Source: Parerythrobacter lacustris (GTDB taxonomy: Bacteria > Pseudomonadota > Alphaproteobacteria > Sphingomonadales > Sphingomonadaceae). From it: DNA of 64,000 nt. The stretch is taken from NCBI RefSeq assembly GCF_024626475.1, contig NZ_JANKHH010000003.1, positions 496,001 through 560,000 on the forward strand, given 5' to 3'. A program made the translations under genes and the position numbers. This document shows, in pieces, positions 5,930 through 13,737 of the stretch (its first letter is position 1; each line of letters begins with the position of its first letter). Below the pieces are notes generated by a model. The model was given only the letters and a program-made list of their open reading frames with translations, ran no database searches and was not told the DNA's origin.

Positions 5930-7687
5930 CTAGGCGGCAGCATTCGACTTCCGATTAACAAAATGCGCGGCGAGGCCAGCGAGAAGCAAAGCACCGGCAC
6001 CTGCGGCTCGGTTTTCTGACGTGTCTGCGCGATCTTCGGCGGCAACCTTTTGAGCCTCAAGTGCGGTGACACGAGCATCAAGCTCCTGTATCGCTTTCAC
6101 GAGCTCCCATGTGCTTGGGAGGGTCACAAATTGCGTGGTCGAGGTGCCGATTTGCACGGGTTCGGACACAGGGGCGAGGGTTGCTCGGCCCTTTTCGTCA
6201 ACTGAAGAAACAAGTTTCTCACGTGTCGTGGTGCCGTACACAGGCAGGCTGATGGTTTGGACGAGCTCCGGGTGCGTCAAGGCAACCTCTTGTGCGATGA
6301 CACCTGTTCGGGTTTCCCCATTGGTGCGCACTTCGTAGTCGCGGATGCGGAATCCGTTGAGGTACCCAGTGGCAGAGCGAGACGAGTCTCGGATGTTCGC
6401 CTTTAGTTTCTGATCGGAAGAACATGAAGTGGTGATTGCGCCGCTTTCCGGGTTTTGAAGGCAGTTGCCGTCAGAGTCGTAGAGCTGGAATATGTTGGTG
6501 TCGGAGTCTGAGACAACGGAAAGGCGGTACTGGGGAGAAGAGGTGCCGATGCCAATACGGCCTGTGCTTAGGCTGCCGTACAGGGTGTTCCCAATGTTGA
6601 GTTCGTTTGAAGCAGTTGCAGACGACGCGTTGGTGTCCTGACCAAGCATGATTAGGTTGCTGCCTGTGGTGGTGATGTTTCCGGCTCGGTAGCCTGCAAA
6701 GAGGTTGTCAAAACCAGTGGTAAGTGCGCCACCTGAGCCTGAGCCCACTACTACGTTAAGTCGAGCGTTTCCGGCGCTAGTACCACCGGAGAGGTCGCCC
6801 ACATACACGTTGTCAAATCCAGTGTTTCCAATACCGCTAGAACCCCCGAGGAAGACGTTGCGTACCGATGTGTTGTTGGAGCCTGCCTGGAAGCCGATGG
6901 CCACACCGCCGTTTAAGTCTCCAAGATAGTTTGCTTGGCGGCCAATGATAACCGAACCAGACTTGGTATTAAGCCTACCTGCTGCGTCGCCGATAAATAC
7001 GTTAGACTGCGTGGTCGTCAGGCTTAGTCCAGCCTCATTTCCTAAAAGTACGTTTGAGCCACCAGTGGTGAGCGCGGCTCCTGCGTTCGTACCAAAAGCT
7101 AGGTTGTTGTCGCCACTGGTAAGAGCAGTGAGTGCGTTCAGGCCAAGTCCAAAGTTTCCGTCAGCGTTGCTGTTGTTGAGTGCGTCGAGGGAGTTGGTTC
7201 CAATGCCAACATTGTTTTCGTCGGTTGCGCCAAAGGAACCACCACTGCCTGAGCCCACGAAGATGTTCGCGGTTGGGGGGTCGAGGATGCCGGGAAGCTT
7301 CCCATCAAGCACACTTCGAAGGTCTGTCTGGTCAGTTATCAGCCCACCAATATCGCCCCAAGCTATGCCTGAAATGAATCCCAGTGGGTTGCCAGCGTCG
7401 TACTTGCCATCAAGCTCGTCTTGAAGGTCAGTCTGGTCGCCTAGTATCCCCGTAATAGAGCCCCAAGTGCCACCGCCCGACTGAATGCCGAGCGTTGAAG
7501 TCGCTTGAGGTGCGTACGTCCCGTTGCCCTGCCCAACAAGGAGCTGGCCGAGGCTCGGGATCGTGCTCGTGCCAGTGCCGCCGCGAGCGGGCGAAATGAC
7601 TTGGGAGTGGGCTGGGGTGGCCGCCAGTGCGACGGATAGGACCAGTGCCGCGGTGGCCGCGACGGTCACGAGACGGCGTAGTTTCAT
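5930..7687 (-). CDS. Tail fibre with beta-helix repeats and S74 chaperone domain
   Basis: A 585-residue trimeric fibre candidate. Residues 1-28 look like a Sec signal peptide (KLRRLV, hydrophobic core, APAHS), odd for a virion protein. Residues 35-130 contain repeated GGTGTSTIPSLGQLLVG and DQTDL/DGKYDAG units. Residues 150-370 are glycine/asparagine-rich repeats (NVGIG, NLAFGTNAG, NVFIGDAAG, NVFLGG) of a left-handed roll type. Residues 425-560 are a Peptidase_S74/endosialidase chaperone (SSDQKLKANIRDS), which folds the trimer and cuts itself off. A coiled coil and a hydrophobic C-terminus (AGALLLAGLAAHF) end it. TATACT lies 6 bases before the ATG. Confidence 0.8.
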   Translation of the reverse strand: MKLRRLVTVAATAALVLSVALAATPAHSQVISPARGGTGTSTIPSLGQLLVGQGNGTYAPQATSTLGIQSGGGTWGSITGILGDQTDLQDELDGKYDAGNPLGFISGIAWGDIGGLITDQTDLRSVLDGKLPGILDPPTANIFVGSGSGGSFGATDENNVGIGTNSLDALNNSNADGNFGLGLNALTALTSGDNNLAFGTNAGAALTTGGSNVLLGNEAGLSLTTTQSNVFIGDAAGRLNTKSGSVIIGRQANYLGDLNGGVAIGFQAGSNNTSVRNVFLGGSSGIGNTGFDNVYVGDLSGGTSAGNARLNVVVGSGSGGALTTGFDNLFAGYRAGNITTTGSNLIMLGQDTNASSATASNELNIGNTLYGSLSTGRIGIGTSSPQYRLSVVSDSDTNIFQLYDSDGNCLQNPESGAITTSCSSDQKLKANIRDSSRSATGYLNGFRIRDYEVRTNGETRTGVIAQEVALTHPELVQTISLPVYGTTTREKLVSSVDEKGRATLAPVSEPVQIGTSTTQFVTLPSTWELVKAIQELDARVTALEAQKVAAEDRADTSENRAAGAGALLLAGLAAHFVNRKSNAAA

Positions 7688-7693
7688 GAAAAA

Positions 7694-7699
7694 AGTATA
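7694..7699 (-). promoter_or_regulatory. -10 box for a leaderless tail fibre transcript
   Basis: TATACT on the minus strand is followed by six bases (TTTTTC) and then the fibre ATG at 7,687. No TTGACA-like -35 is visible. The geometry predicts transcription beginning at the ATG. Confidence 0.5.
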
Positions 7700-7706
7700 G
7701 CTTGCC

Positions 7707-8054
7707 TCATTCCACGGGTAGACCAGCGACGCGAAGGCGGGAGCGAGCCTCGGCGAGCTGCTTTGTAAGCGTGGCGATCGTAGCCTTGTCTTCGCGGAAA
7801 ATCAGATCGGCCATGTGGCCGCATAGGGTGCAGCGGGTGGAGGGATGAGAACACGCCTTGCGCGCCTGTGCGCGGATCACGGCGTAGACGCCGCCTTGCT
7901 CAGGGTAGGAGTTTTCGTATTTGTGAAGGTGATAGCTGACGGTCGAGTGGTCGACGGAGTAGCGGCGTGCGACATTGGCTTGCGTCTCGCCGCCTTGTAC
8001 CGCCGCGATCATGTCTGCGATTTCTGCCCGGGTGAGATGGCGGAAGTTTCGCAT
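7707..8054 (-). CDS. Helix-turn-helix protein with zinc-knuckle-like motif
   Basis: A 115-residue protein. The N-terminal 50 residues hold a Hin/transposase-type helix-turn-helix (LTRAEIADMIAAVQGG, TQANVARRYSVDHSTVSYHLHKY). Residues about 67-80 (CSHPSTRCTLCGH) can bind zinc. The C-terminus is a coiled coil. It lies among tail genes, where a DNA-binding protein is unexpected. It may be a small regulatory cargo gene or control the late module. Its ATG has no Shine-Dalgarno sequence. Confidence 0.6.
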   Translation of the reverse strand: MRNFRHLTRAEIADMIAAVQGGETQANVARRYSVDHSTVSYHLHKYENSYPEQGGVYAVIRAQARKACSHPSTRCTLCGHMADLIFREDKATIATLTKQLAEARSRLRVAGLPVE

Positions 8055-8060
8055 TGTCGT

Positions 8061-8501
8061 CTAACTTCCGAAGCCAATCTTCACTGCCCAGAAGTTGGTT
8101 CTGGTGTCCCCGCTAGATGTTCCGTTAGAGGTACCCACGAGTTCAATATAGTCGCCAATCTGAAACTCGTGAAAAGTGGTCACCGATCCAGCAGCCAGAC
8201 CCGATGATGTCGTGAAGTAGTTCGAAGCTAAGTCGGTAGAACCGTTTAGTCGAATTCCAACCCGACCGGCGTCAGTTGTCGAGAGATAGAGAGAGCCACC
8301 AATGGCATAGAATCCTGCCGTATTGAACGTGATACGGGTGTTGTTCGTCGAGTTGTCATGCATCGAGTCCGTATCAAAATGTTCGGCTTGGAACGGGATC
8401 GCAACTCCGCCACTTAAGCTGACGCCTGATGTCTGGTAGACACGACAAGTTTCGAAAACAAAATCGCTAGCTTCGACTGACTGTCCAGTTTGAATAGCCA
8501 T
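8061..8501 (-). CDS. C1q/TNF-like fold virion protein
   Basis: A 146-residue protein that matches the jelly-roll C1q/TNF-like pattern: FDTDSMHDNSTNNTRITFNTAGFYAIGGSLYL, then GRVGIRLNG, then FQIGDYIELVG and a terminal WAVKIG. Phages and bacteria use such trimeric knobs at fibre tips or as capsid/tail decorations for receptor binding. Its location between the baseplate and fibre genes supports a tail-tip role. It starts 2 bases after the previous stop. Confidence 0.65.
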   Translation of the reverse strand: MAIQTGQSVEASDFVFETCRVYQTSGVSLSGGVAIPFQAEHFDTDSMHDNSTNNTRITFNTAGFYAIGGSLYLSTTDAGRVGIRLNGSTDLASNYFTTSSGLAAGSVTTFHEFQIGDYIELVGTSNGTSSGDTRTNFWAVKIGFGS

Positions 8502-8503
8502 AT

Positions 8504-8974
8504 TTAAGCGGAGATATTTAGCTCGTAAGCGAACAGCGTGTCTTCCCCCGATACTTTCGTATAGGCTGGAGAAATTACGACGCGACTAAGCATCCGCCCG
8601 TCGCAGAACAGCCCAAACTCCTCATAGGTGTCGTTGGGTAGGTTCGCGTCCGCGATGAACACGTCCACCGTCACCATGCTTCCGACCGCCGAGGCATTGG
8701 TGAGCGGGATGTCCTGAACAAGCGGGTTCAACAGGTCAGTCTGGCCGTCGCTGGCGGCGGTGCTGTTGTCGCCAAGGCTCGCGCTGTCGATGGCGAGGGC
8801 ATAGGTGGCGTCGCCTGCTAGCTGCCTGGCAATGAGGTTCCGGCCGTAGCCGTCGCTGCTTACGACGCGGTTATGAAATGGCCCGTGTACGGAGACCTCC
8901 TTGCCGTCCCTAAACCGGCGTATTGTCAGGGTGCCAGCTACGCGGCCTTGCTCGTTATTTCTTATCTCTTGCAT
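8504..8974 (-). CDS. Phage tail/baseplate-associated structural protein
   Basis: A 156-residue, mostly beta-strand protein. It has a segment typical of siphophage tail-associated proteins (NRVVSSDGYGRNLIARQLAGDATYALAIDSASLGD) and an ending that reads as a jelly-roll or sandwich (EEFGLFCDGRMLSRVVISPAYTKVSGEDTLFAYELNI). It lies after the baseplate hub gene and a small coiled-coil gene, whose end it overlaps. Function beyond 'virion, tail end' is inference. Confidence 0.5.
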   Translation of the reverse strand: MQEIRNNEQGRVAGTLTIRRFRDGKEVSVHGPFHNRVVSSDGYGRNLIARQLAGDATYALAIDSASLGDNSTAASDGQTDLLNPLVQDIPLTNASAVGSMVTVDVFIADANLPNDTYEEFGLFCDGRMLSRVVISPAYTKVSGEDTLFAYELNISA

Positions 8975-9164
8975 TTTTGGCGGAGGTTATACGCGCAAGG
9001 TCGGCTTCGACCTGGGTTAGCAGCGCTCGGAATCGAGTGATCGATTGAGTGAGATTGTCGCGCTCGCGTTCAAGGGTTTTCTGTGACAGTCGGCGCTTCC
9101 TCGGAGCAGTCTCGGTAATCTCAAGTACGGTATCGTTGTTGATGGTTTGAAGACGGGTCTCCAT
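8955..9164 (-). CDS. Small coiled-coil protein
   Basis: A 69-residue, highly charged helical protein (RRLSQKTLERERDNLTQSITRFRALLTQVEADLARI is heptad-like). It lies between the baseplate hub and tail-end genes and overlaps the next gene by 20 bases. TGcTAGAAT lies 6 bases before its ATG, making it the first gene of a possible leaderless transcript. Confidence 0.55.
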   Translation of the reverse strand: METRLQTINNDTVLEITETAPRKRRLSQKTLERERDNLTQSITRFRALLTQVEADLARITSAKNARDKK

Positions 9165-9170
9165 GACTGC

Positions 9171-9176
9171 ATTCTA
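9171..9176 (-). promoter_or_regulatory. Extended -10 promoter for a leaderless transcript
   Basis: TGcTAGAAT on the minus strand, 6 bases, then ATG at 9,164. No convincing -35. Confidence 0.45.
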
Positions 9177-9187
9177 GCACCACAATT

Positions 9188-10600
9188 CTACTGCCACACG
9201 CCGTACCCCCAATTAAACCCGCCCCACACGTACGGCCCGGTCGATGTCATTGGTGCCGCAAGCGTGTCGTCTAGGCTTGTCTCATCAGCTAGCCCAAAGA
9301 AGTTGAGCAGCGTCTCCTGATCGTCGACGATAACCTCCTTCGAGCGCAGTTGCCCTTGAAGGTATTCGATGATGCCGATGCTTTTAAGTGTGGCGAAGCG
9401 AACCTGATAATCAAGCTGATTGCCGAGCGGATCGCGCACTACGGCGTTCACACTCTGCACCAAGACCTCGATATTCTTGCTGCGTTGCGCTGAAACAATT
9501 TCGATGACTTGGCCGCTCCTGAAGCCGTCATCGTATGTTCGGAACGAGCCCTCATAGAGCTCGTTCTGGTAGCTTTTGAGCTCGGCGATTGCGCGGTCGA
9601 TGGCCTCGGACTGGCTGCGGATGCTGGTATCGGTGATCGCAAACTCGTAGCGGCCAAACTCGGCAATTGAGGCAAGGTTCGGAACGTTGACGACAATCGG
9701 AAAGAGGTACGTTCCGGCTACCTCGATGTTGTTGGTGCCGCTGCCGGGAATGTTGCCTGACGTGAAGCGAACGTACTTCTCGTTGAAGCTCCACATGCAG
9801 TCAAACAAAGTGTCGTCGTCCAGATACTCGACGCCCACCGTCTGCCCCACGCCGCCCACGGTAATGGTCGGAAGCTTGTCGAATTTGTTGGCCAATGCGA
9901 ATTGCGCGCGGGTGCCATCTCCGCTGAAATGCTCGGTACGGGGTGTCGCGCTTATCTGTTCGCCGCCCTGCACAAGAATGACGTTTCGAACCTGGGAGAG
10001 GTCTTCGACAATCTCCAAACTATCGTAAATGAAATTGCCCGAGGTGTCGGAAAGGGCGGGGCCGGTCTCGGTGTTCTTAGGGAAGAAATGGATGTCGCGG
10101 TCGTAGTCGACGTACCAGACGTAGGAGAGGGTGTCGGCCAGCTTCTGAAGGCAGTCTGCGACGTTGAGGCGACTGAAGGCAATGCTGCCGATCTCTTGGC
10201 CGCCAACGACGTTTACGGTCGTGAAGCCGTCGGTGGTGTAGTTCGCGATGATGTCGGCGATGATGCTGCCGACGGTTTCTCCTTCGTAGCGCTCCGTCAC
10301 CAGCTCGCGTTTGAGGTACTGGGAGTAGTCGTTGCAGGAGACGGCATATTCGAGGATCTGGGCAGACTTCAGCGTTTCGGTGATGCGGACGATCACACCT
10401 CCAAAGATGGTAGTGCCGTTGCGTTCGACAATCACCTCCTGGCCGAGCGTGGGGACATAGGTCAGGCTGCCGTACTTCCGCACCCGAAACTCAAAGCTGT
10501 CGGTCTTCTGGTTCAGGTTCTCGGATTTGCGGGGTGTGCCTTCGCGAAACACGACGCCTGCGGTGCGATCGACGCCAGCGATCTCGACGGTGAGCGCCAT
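9188..10600 (-). CDS. Baseplate hub / tail-associated protein
   Basis: A 470-residue protein with the pattern of siphophage baseplate hub proteins (gp27/gpD-like fold). An N-terminal beta barrel (TPRKSENLNQKTDSFEFRVRK, LGQEVIVERNGTTIFGGVIVRI) is followed by a hub domain (YSQYLKRELVTERYEGETVGSIIADIIANYT) and a second barrel region (RNVILVQGG). It forms the ring at the tail tip under the tape measure protein. It follows the tape measure gene, as in other siphophages. Start TAAGCTATG, no Shine-Dalgarno site. The aromatic C-terminus (YVWGGFNWGYGVW) is unusual. Confidence 0.7.
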   Translation of the reverse strand: MALTVEIAGVDRTAGVVFREGTPRKSENLNQKTDSFEFRVRKYGSLTYVPTLGQEVIVERNGTTIFGGVIVRITETLKSAQILEYAVSCNDYSQYLKRELVTERYEGETVGSIIADIIANYTTDGFTTVNVVGGQEIGSIAFSRLNVADCLQKLADTLSYVWYVDYDRDIHFFPKNTETGPALSDTSGNFIYDSLEIVEDLSQVRNVILVQGGEQISATPRTEHFSGDGTRAQFALANKFDKLPTITVGGVGQTVGVEYLDDDTLFDCMWSFNEKYVRFTSGNIPGSGTNNIEVAGTYLFPIVVNVPNLASIAEFGRYEFAITDTSIRSQSEAIDRAIAELKSYQNELYEGSFRTYDDGFRSGQVIEIVSAQRSKNIEVLVQSVNAVVRDPLGNQLDYQVRFATLKSIGIIEYLQGQLRSKEVIVDDQETLLNFFGLADETSLDDTLAAPMTSTGPYVWGGFNWGYGVWQ

Positions 10601-10603
10601 AGC

Positions 10604-12031
10604 TTAGAGCTGTGATGACAGCTTTAATTTGCCCATGATTAAATCGCCAATCTGCTCTGCAATATCGGCGGAGAGGAAGGTGTTGCCTTGCATGACGACG
10701 GTGTTCTGCTGGGGCACTGTGCTGCGCCCTGCTAGGTCTTTTGAGAAGATGGAGCCCACGTCGATGCCGCCGAGGTCAACAGCGTCGATGCTCCTAATGC
10801 TCTTCAGGTTTATACCGGGAACCTTGTTGGCGAGCCGGATCACCTTGTTGATGGCCTCAATCGCCTTGTTGACCCCGCTCAGTACGAAATTGATCATGCT
10901 CTCAACGATGCCAATCACCGCATTCGCCTGTTCAGCGGCAATGATCTTGATGCCCAGCCACACGTCCTGCCAGCCTGCGGCAGTGTTGAGATTGGCCTGG
11001 TTAAGGTAATAGAGTGCGACACCGATGCTCGCGATAGCTGCAACGACTGCCGCTGCAATGAGCGCGGGGCCAGCCATGGCACCTGTCAGCAAGCCCCACA
11101 TCACAATCAAACCTGGAAGCGCCACGGCGATTGGTAAGAGCGCTGCCATAAGCGCCGTGAATGCAAGGGCACCGATGAGGAGCACAGCGGTAAGCTTCGG
11201 GTGCTCCTTCGCAAAGTTGCCCACTGACTGAGCAACCAGAATGAGCTGATCGACCAATGGCTTGAGATACGGCATCAGCTCGGTTCCGATCGTTCGCGCT
11301 GTCAGTGCGACTTGGTCTCGAAGGTTGCTCCACATGCCGCCGAGCGATGCCGACTGTGCCTCCATAAGGTTGAAAAACTTGCCTCCTTCGCCGGAAAGCC
11401 CTGCGAGAGCGGATTTCACCTGTTCAAACCCGACACTGCCTTCTGAGACCATCTGAATGATCTGAGCCTCGGTCTTGCCTAGCTCGTCCGCGAGCGCGCC
11501 AAGGAGCGGCACGCCAGCTTCCGAGAATTGGCGAAGCTCTGCTCCTGTAAGTTTTGTGGCAGCCTGCACTTGGCCGAACGCGAGGATCAGCTGAGGGAGT
11601 TTGTCCATTCCCACGCCAGCGGTGATGTCGCCCAGCATTTTGAGCGTCGGAATCAAATCATCTGCGGAAGTTCCGTATGCAAGGAGACGCTTGGAAGCCT
11701 CTTCAAGCTGGCCAAGCTCAAATGGAGTACGGGCGGCGAATTGGGAAAGTTCTGCGAGCGTTTTCTGAGCCTGCTCAGCTGAGCCGAGCATGGTTTCAAA
11801 GGCTATGCGTGTCTGCTCAAAATCGACGCCAGCTCGAATTGCCCCCTTGGTAAGGAGCGCAAGTCCGGCAAATGCAACTGTGCCGGCAGTACCGACGGCC
11901 ATCATGCCATCACGGGTAGCCTGGGTCTTTTTGGCTACGGCGTCGAGGTTCTTGCCGAGTGCGGCAAAGGTGCCCTGAGTGCGGTTCTGGGCATCAACGA
12001 CAATTTGCAGTTTTGCTTCTTTATTTGCCAC
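10604..12031 (-). CDS. Tail tape measure protein
   Basis: A 475-residue tape measure protein. The N-terminus (KLQIVVDAQNRTQGTFAALGKNLDAV) and the ARTPFELGQLEEASKRLLAYG region match the conserved TP901/lambda-type domain. Hydrophobic segments occupy about 270-345. The protein fixes tail length and is injected with DNA. At about 1.5 angstrom per residue this would give a tail near 70 nm, short for a siphovirus. It starts with GTG at 12,031 inside the end of the frameshift-made chaperone gene. Confidence 0.85.
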   Translation of the reverse strand: MANKEAKLQIVVDAQNRTQGTFAALGKNLDAVAKKTQATRDGMMAVGTAGTVAFAGLALLTKGAIRAGVDFEQTRIAFETMLGSAEQAQKTLAELSQFAARTPFELGQLEEASKRLLAYGTSADDLIPTLKMLGDITAGVGMDKLPQLILAFGQVQAATKLTGAELRQFSEAGVPLLGALADELGKTEAQIIQMVSEGSVGFEQVKSALAGLSGEGGKFFNLMEAQSASLGGMWSNLRDQVALTARTIGTELMPYLKPLVDQLILVAQSVGNFAKEHPKLTAVLLIGALAFTALMAALLPIAVALPGLIVMWGLLTGAMAGPALIAAAVVAAIASIGVALYYLNQANLNTAAGWQDVWLGIKIIAAEQANAVIGIVESMINFVLSGVNKAIEAINKVIRLANKVPGINLKSIRSIDAVDLGGIDVGSIFSKDLAGRSTVPQQNTVVMQGNTFLSADIAEQIGDLIMGKLKLSSQL

Positions 12032-12224
12032 GGCGGGCGCGCTTAGCTGCTAATTCCTCCTCCTTTCGGTCTCGCTGGAGCTTCTCGCGGATTGCTGTCA
12101 GAACGTAGTTCGGTGCGTTCATGTACTCGTCGTACGTCCACCCGAACTCCTGCATGATTGCGACCATCTGCATGAGCGGGTCGGCTCGGCCGCGGCTGTA
12201 CAAGTCGACCGATTCCGCTAGCTC
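12021..12224 (-). CDS. Tail assembly chaperone, -1 frameshift extension (GT-like)
   Basis: This frame has no ATG near its start, and its only start-like codon is TTG at 12,203. It is in the -1 frame of the gene upstream and is reached at A-AAA-AAG (12,230-12,224). After slipping, translation reads GAG CTA GCG and continues for 67 residues (ELAESVD, then LYSRGRADPLMQMVA and MQEFGWTYDEYMNAPNYVLTAIREK). MQEFGWTYDEY is typical of T-part chaperones that recruit the tape measure protein. The fused product would be about 172 residues. It overlaps the tape measure gene. Confidence 0.75.
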   Translation of the reverse strand, partial: ELAESVDLYSRGRADPLMQMVAIMQEFGWTYDEYMNAPNYVLTAIREKLQRDRKEEELAAKRARRGK

Positions 12225-12538
12225 TTTTTTTTTGAAACGATCGCGTCCAGCCCGTCGATCAGCTCATCGAACTCACTGCTTGGAAGGTCGAGGCAGCGGT
12301 CGACTAGGTTTTCGGTAGAGCCGTCCATCGAGACCACCATCTGCCGAATGAGCTCTTGCGTCATTTCGAACTGCGATTCAGTGTTGAACTCGCTGATCTT
12401 CGGAACTTCGCCCGACATCTCAACTCGGTTGCCTTTGAAGAGTGCCTGACGAACCATCTGCGCTTCGCGGGCAGTGGCGTAGGATTTTGCGACGAAAGTG
12501 TGTTCGCCGATTGTAATTGTCTGAGTGGTGCGATCCAT
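12218..12538 (-). CDS. Tail assembly chaperone (G-like)
   Basis: A 106-residue protein between the tail tube and tape measure genes, the fixed place of the G-type chaperone. The N-terminal strand (QTITIGEHTFVAKSYATAREAQMVRQALF) and acidic helices fit the family. It ends IVSKKKS at an A-tract where -1 frameshifting gives the longer GT-like form. The two forms coat the tape measure protein during tail assembly. Start context is TAGCCTATG with no Shine-Dalgarno site. Confidence 0.75.
   Translation of the reverse strand: MDRTTQTITIGEHTFVAKSYATAREAQMVRQALFKGNRVEMSGEVPKISEFNTESQFEMTQELIRQMVVSMDGSTENLVDRCLDLPSSEFDELIDGLDAIVSKKKS
12224..12230 (-). promoter_or_regulatory. Slippery heptamer for programmed -1 frameshifting
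   Basis: On the minus strand nine A's followed by G make A-AAA-AAG in register with the upstream gene (codons AAA AAG, then AGC TAG). This is a canonical X-XXY-YYZ heptamer, six bases before the zero-frame stop. Slippage by -1 joins the two tail chaperone frames, as in lambda G/GT. Confidence 0.8.
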
Positions 12539-12541
12539 AGG

Positions 12542-13516
12542 CTAGTAGCTAGATTGGGTATTGATAAGCTCCGCGCTGACCATCTCCGTGTCGGCCACGC
12601 TGTAAAAGCCTTTGAAGTCGGTTGTCGCGGTGACAATGTCGTCATTGCCGTAGCTGCGCTCGAACTTCGAGAACTTGGCCTTAGCGAGATCGATAGTGAG
12701 CTGAGGGTTGAGGCTGCTTCCGATGGTCACGTCGGAATTGGTGAGCCGAAGGCGCATGGCCTTGGCGGTGTCAGCAAGCATGTCCGTCTTGAAGGTGTTG
12801 TCGTTGAAGACGAGCTCAACCGAGCCTTCCACTGAGAACTGCTTGTTGAGGATGTCCGCCTGATCGAGTGAGCCGAGCTTTCGATCATCCTCGATGTTCT
12901 TGTTGAAGGAAAGTTTTACTGAGCGGACGTCGATGGCGGATGCTGCGCCGAGGCCAGCCAGATTGGTTGCGATTTTCAGGCTGCCATGCTGCGGGAGGAA
13001 GTGGTTCTCGGTGCTGTATGACGGCGTGAGGGTTGCGGTCGTGCCCACCTTCGAGCGGAATGCGGCGGTGTACTTCGCGTACGCACCAATCATCACGTCG
13101 ATGTTGAGTGATTCCAGAATGGCGAGCGGGTATTTATAGTCCTGATTGGGATCGTCGAGAAACAGCGTCAGGGCAGGGTGCTGAGCGCTTTGTAGGACGG
13201 AAAATGCGTGGGTGTAGACGGTGCTTTCTGAGGGGCCAGATGTCGAAACCGAGCCAAGGCAAGCCAGGAGAAGTAAGCCGAACGACTTGTCGTAGATATT
13301 GCCCTCGATCTCCCCTTCGGCGAATTTGCCGGTGACGGCTGCACCGACTGAGTCCTCGATAACCCCGTTGGAGCTCTCGTCGATGGCCTGCTCGATGCCG
13401 TCGTCAAGCGTGAGTGACGTCTTGGGAAGGTAGAAGGTCGCACTTGTTTCAGCGGTACCTCGAACGGCTTCCTTTGCGATGCCAATGTCGGCCAAGCGGC
13501 CTAAGAATTTAGTCAT
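12542..13516 (-). CDS. Major tail tube protein
   Basis: A 324-residue protein upstream of the tail chaperones, the usual place of the tail tube subunit. It starts FLGRLADIGIAKEAVRGTAETSATFYLPKTS, a pattern typical of siphophage tube proteins ('lightly processed with T=E...'), and has a regular beta-rich body (EGEIEGNIYDKSFGLLLLACLG, KQFSVEGSVELVFND). It polymerises into hexamer rings that form the tail. Its start overlaps the upstream gene's stop by 8 bases. Confidence 0.75.
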   Translation of the reverse strand: MTKFLGRLADIGIAKEAVRGTAETSATFYLPKTSLTLDDGIEQAIDESSNGVIEDSVGAAVTGKFAEGEIEGNIYDKSFGLLLLACLGSVSTSGPSESTVYTHAFSVLQSAQHPALTLFLDDPNQDYKYPLAILESLNIDVMIGAYAKYTAAFRSKVGTTATLTPSYSTENHFLPQHGSLKIATNLAGLGAASAIDVRSVKLSFNKNIEDDRKLGSLDQADILNKQFSVEGSVELVFNDNTFKTDMLADTAKAMRLRLTNSDVTIGSSLNPQLTIDLAKAKFSKFERSYGNDDIVTATTDFKGFYSVADTEMVSAELINTQSSY

Positions 13517-13706
13517 TCTCCTCGGGGTTAGGGGTTTCTAAGGTGGGTTCCTCAGCAGCGAGCTGGCGCTCTGCTTCCTCGCGGGATGTTGCGCGGATAG
13601 ACACGGGCGGATTTCGCTTTGGGAAGAAGAAGACCTGGGTGTCGTTTGGTGCAGGTGCCATACTCCGGTCAGTCGCGGGAATCCGCTTCGGCTTCTGTGT
13701 TGCCAT
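13509..13706 (-). CDS. Small basic/proline-rich protein upstream of tail tube
   Basis: This 65-residue protein starts at ATG 13,706 and is rich in P, K, R at the front and E at the end (EEPTLETPNPEEND). It has a short beta pattern in the middle (TQVFFFPKRNPPVSIRA). Its stop overlaps the tail tube start, so the two are probably coupled. TGcTATACT lies 6 bases before the ATG. Function unknown. Confidence 0.55.
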   Translation of the reverse strand: MATQKPKRIPATDRSMAPAPNDTQVFFFPKRNPPVSIRATSREEAERQLAAEEPTLETPNPEEND

Positions 13707-13712
13707 GTGCGA

Positions 13713-13718
13713 AGTATA
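13713..13718 (-). promoter_or_regulatory. Extended -10 promoter for a leaderless tail transcript
   Basis: TGcTATACT on the minus strand, six bases, then ATG at 13,706. No clear -35. This would drive the tail tube, chaperone and tape measure genes. Confidence 0.5.
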
Positions 13719-13737
13719 GCATTTGAATTCCGCATGC

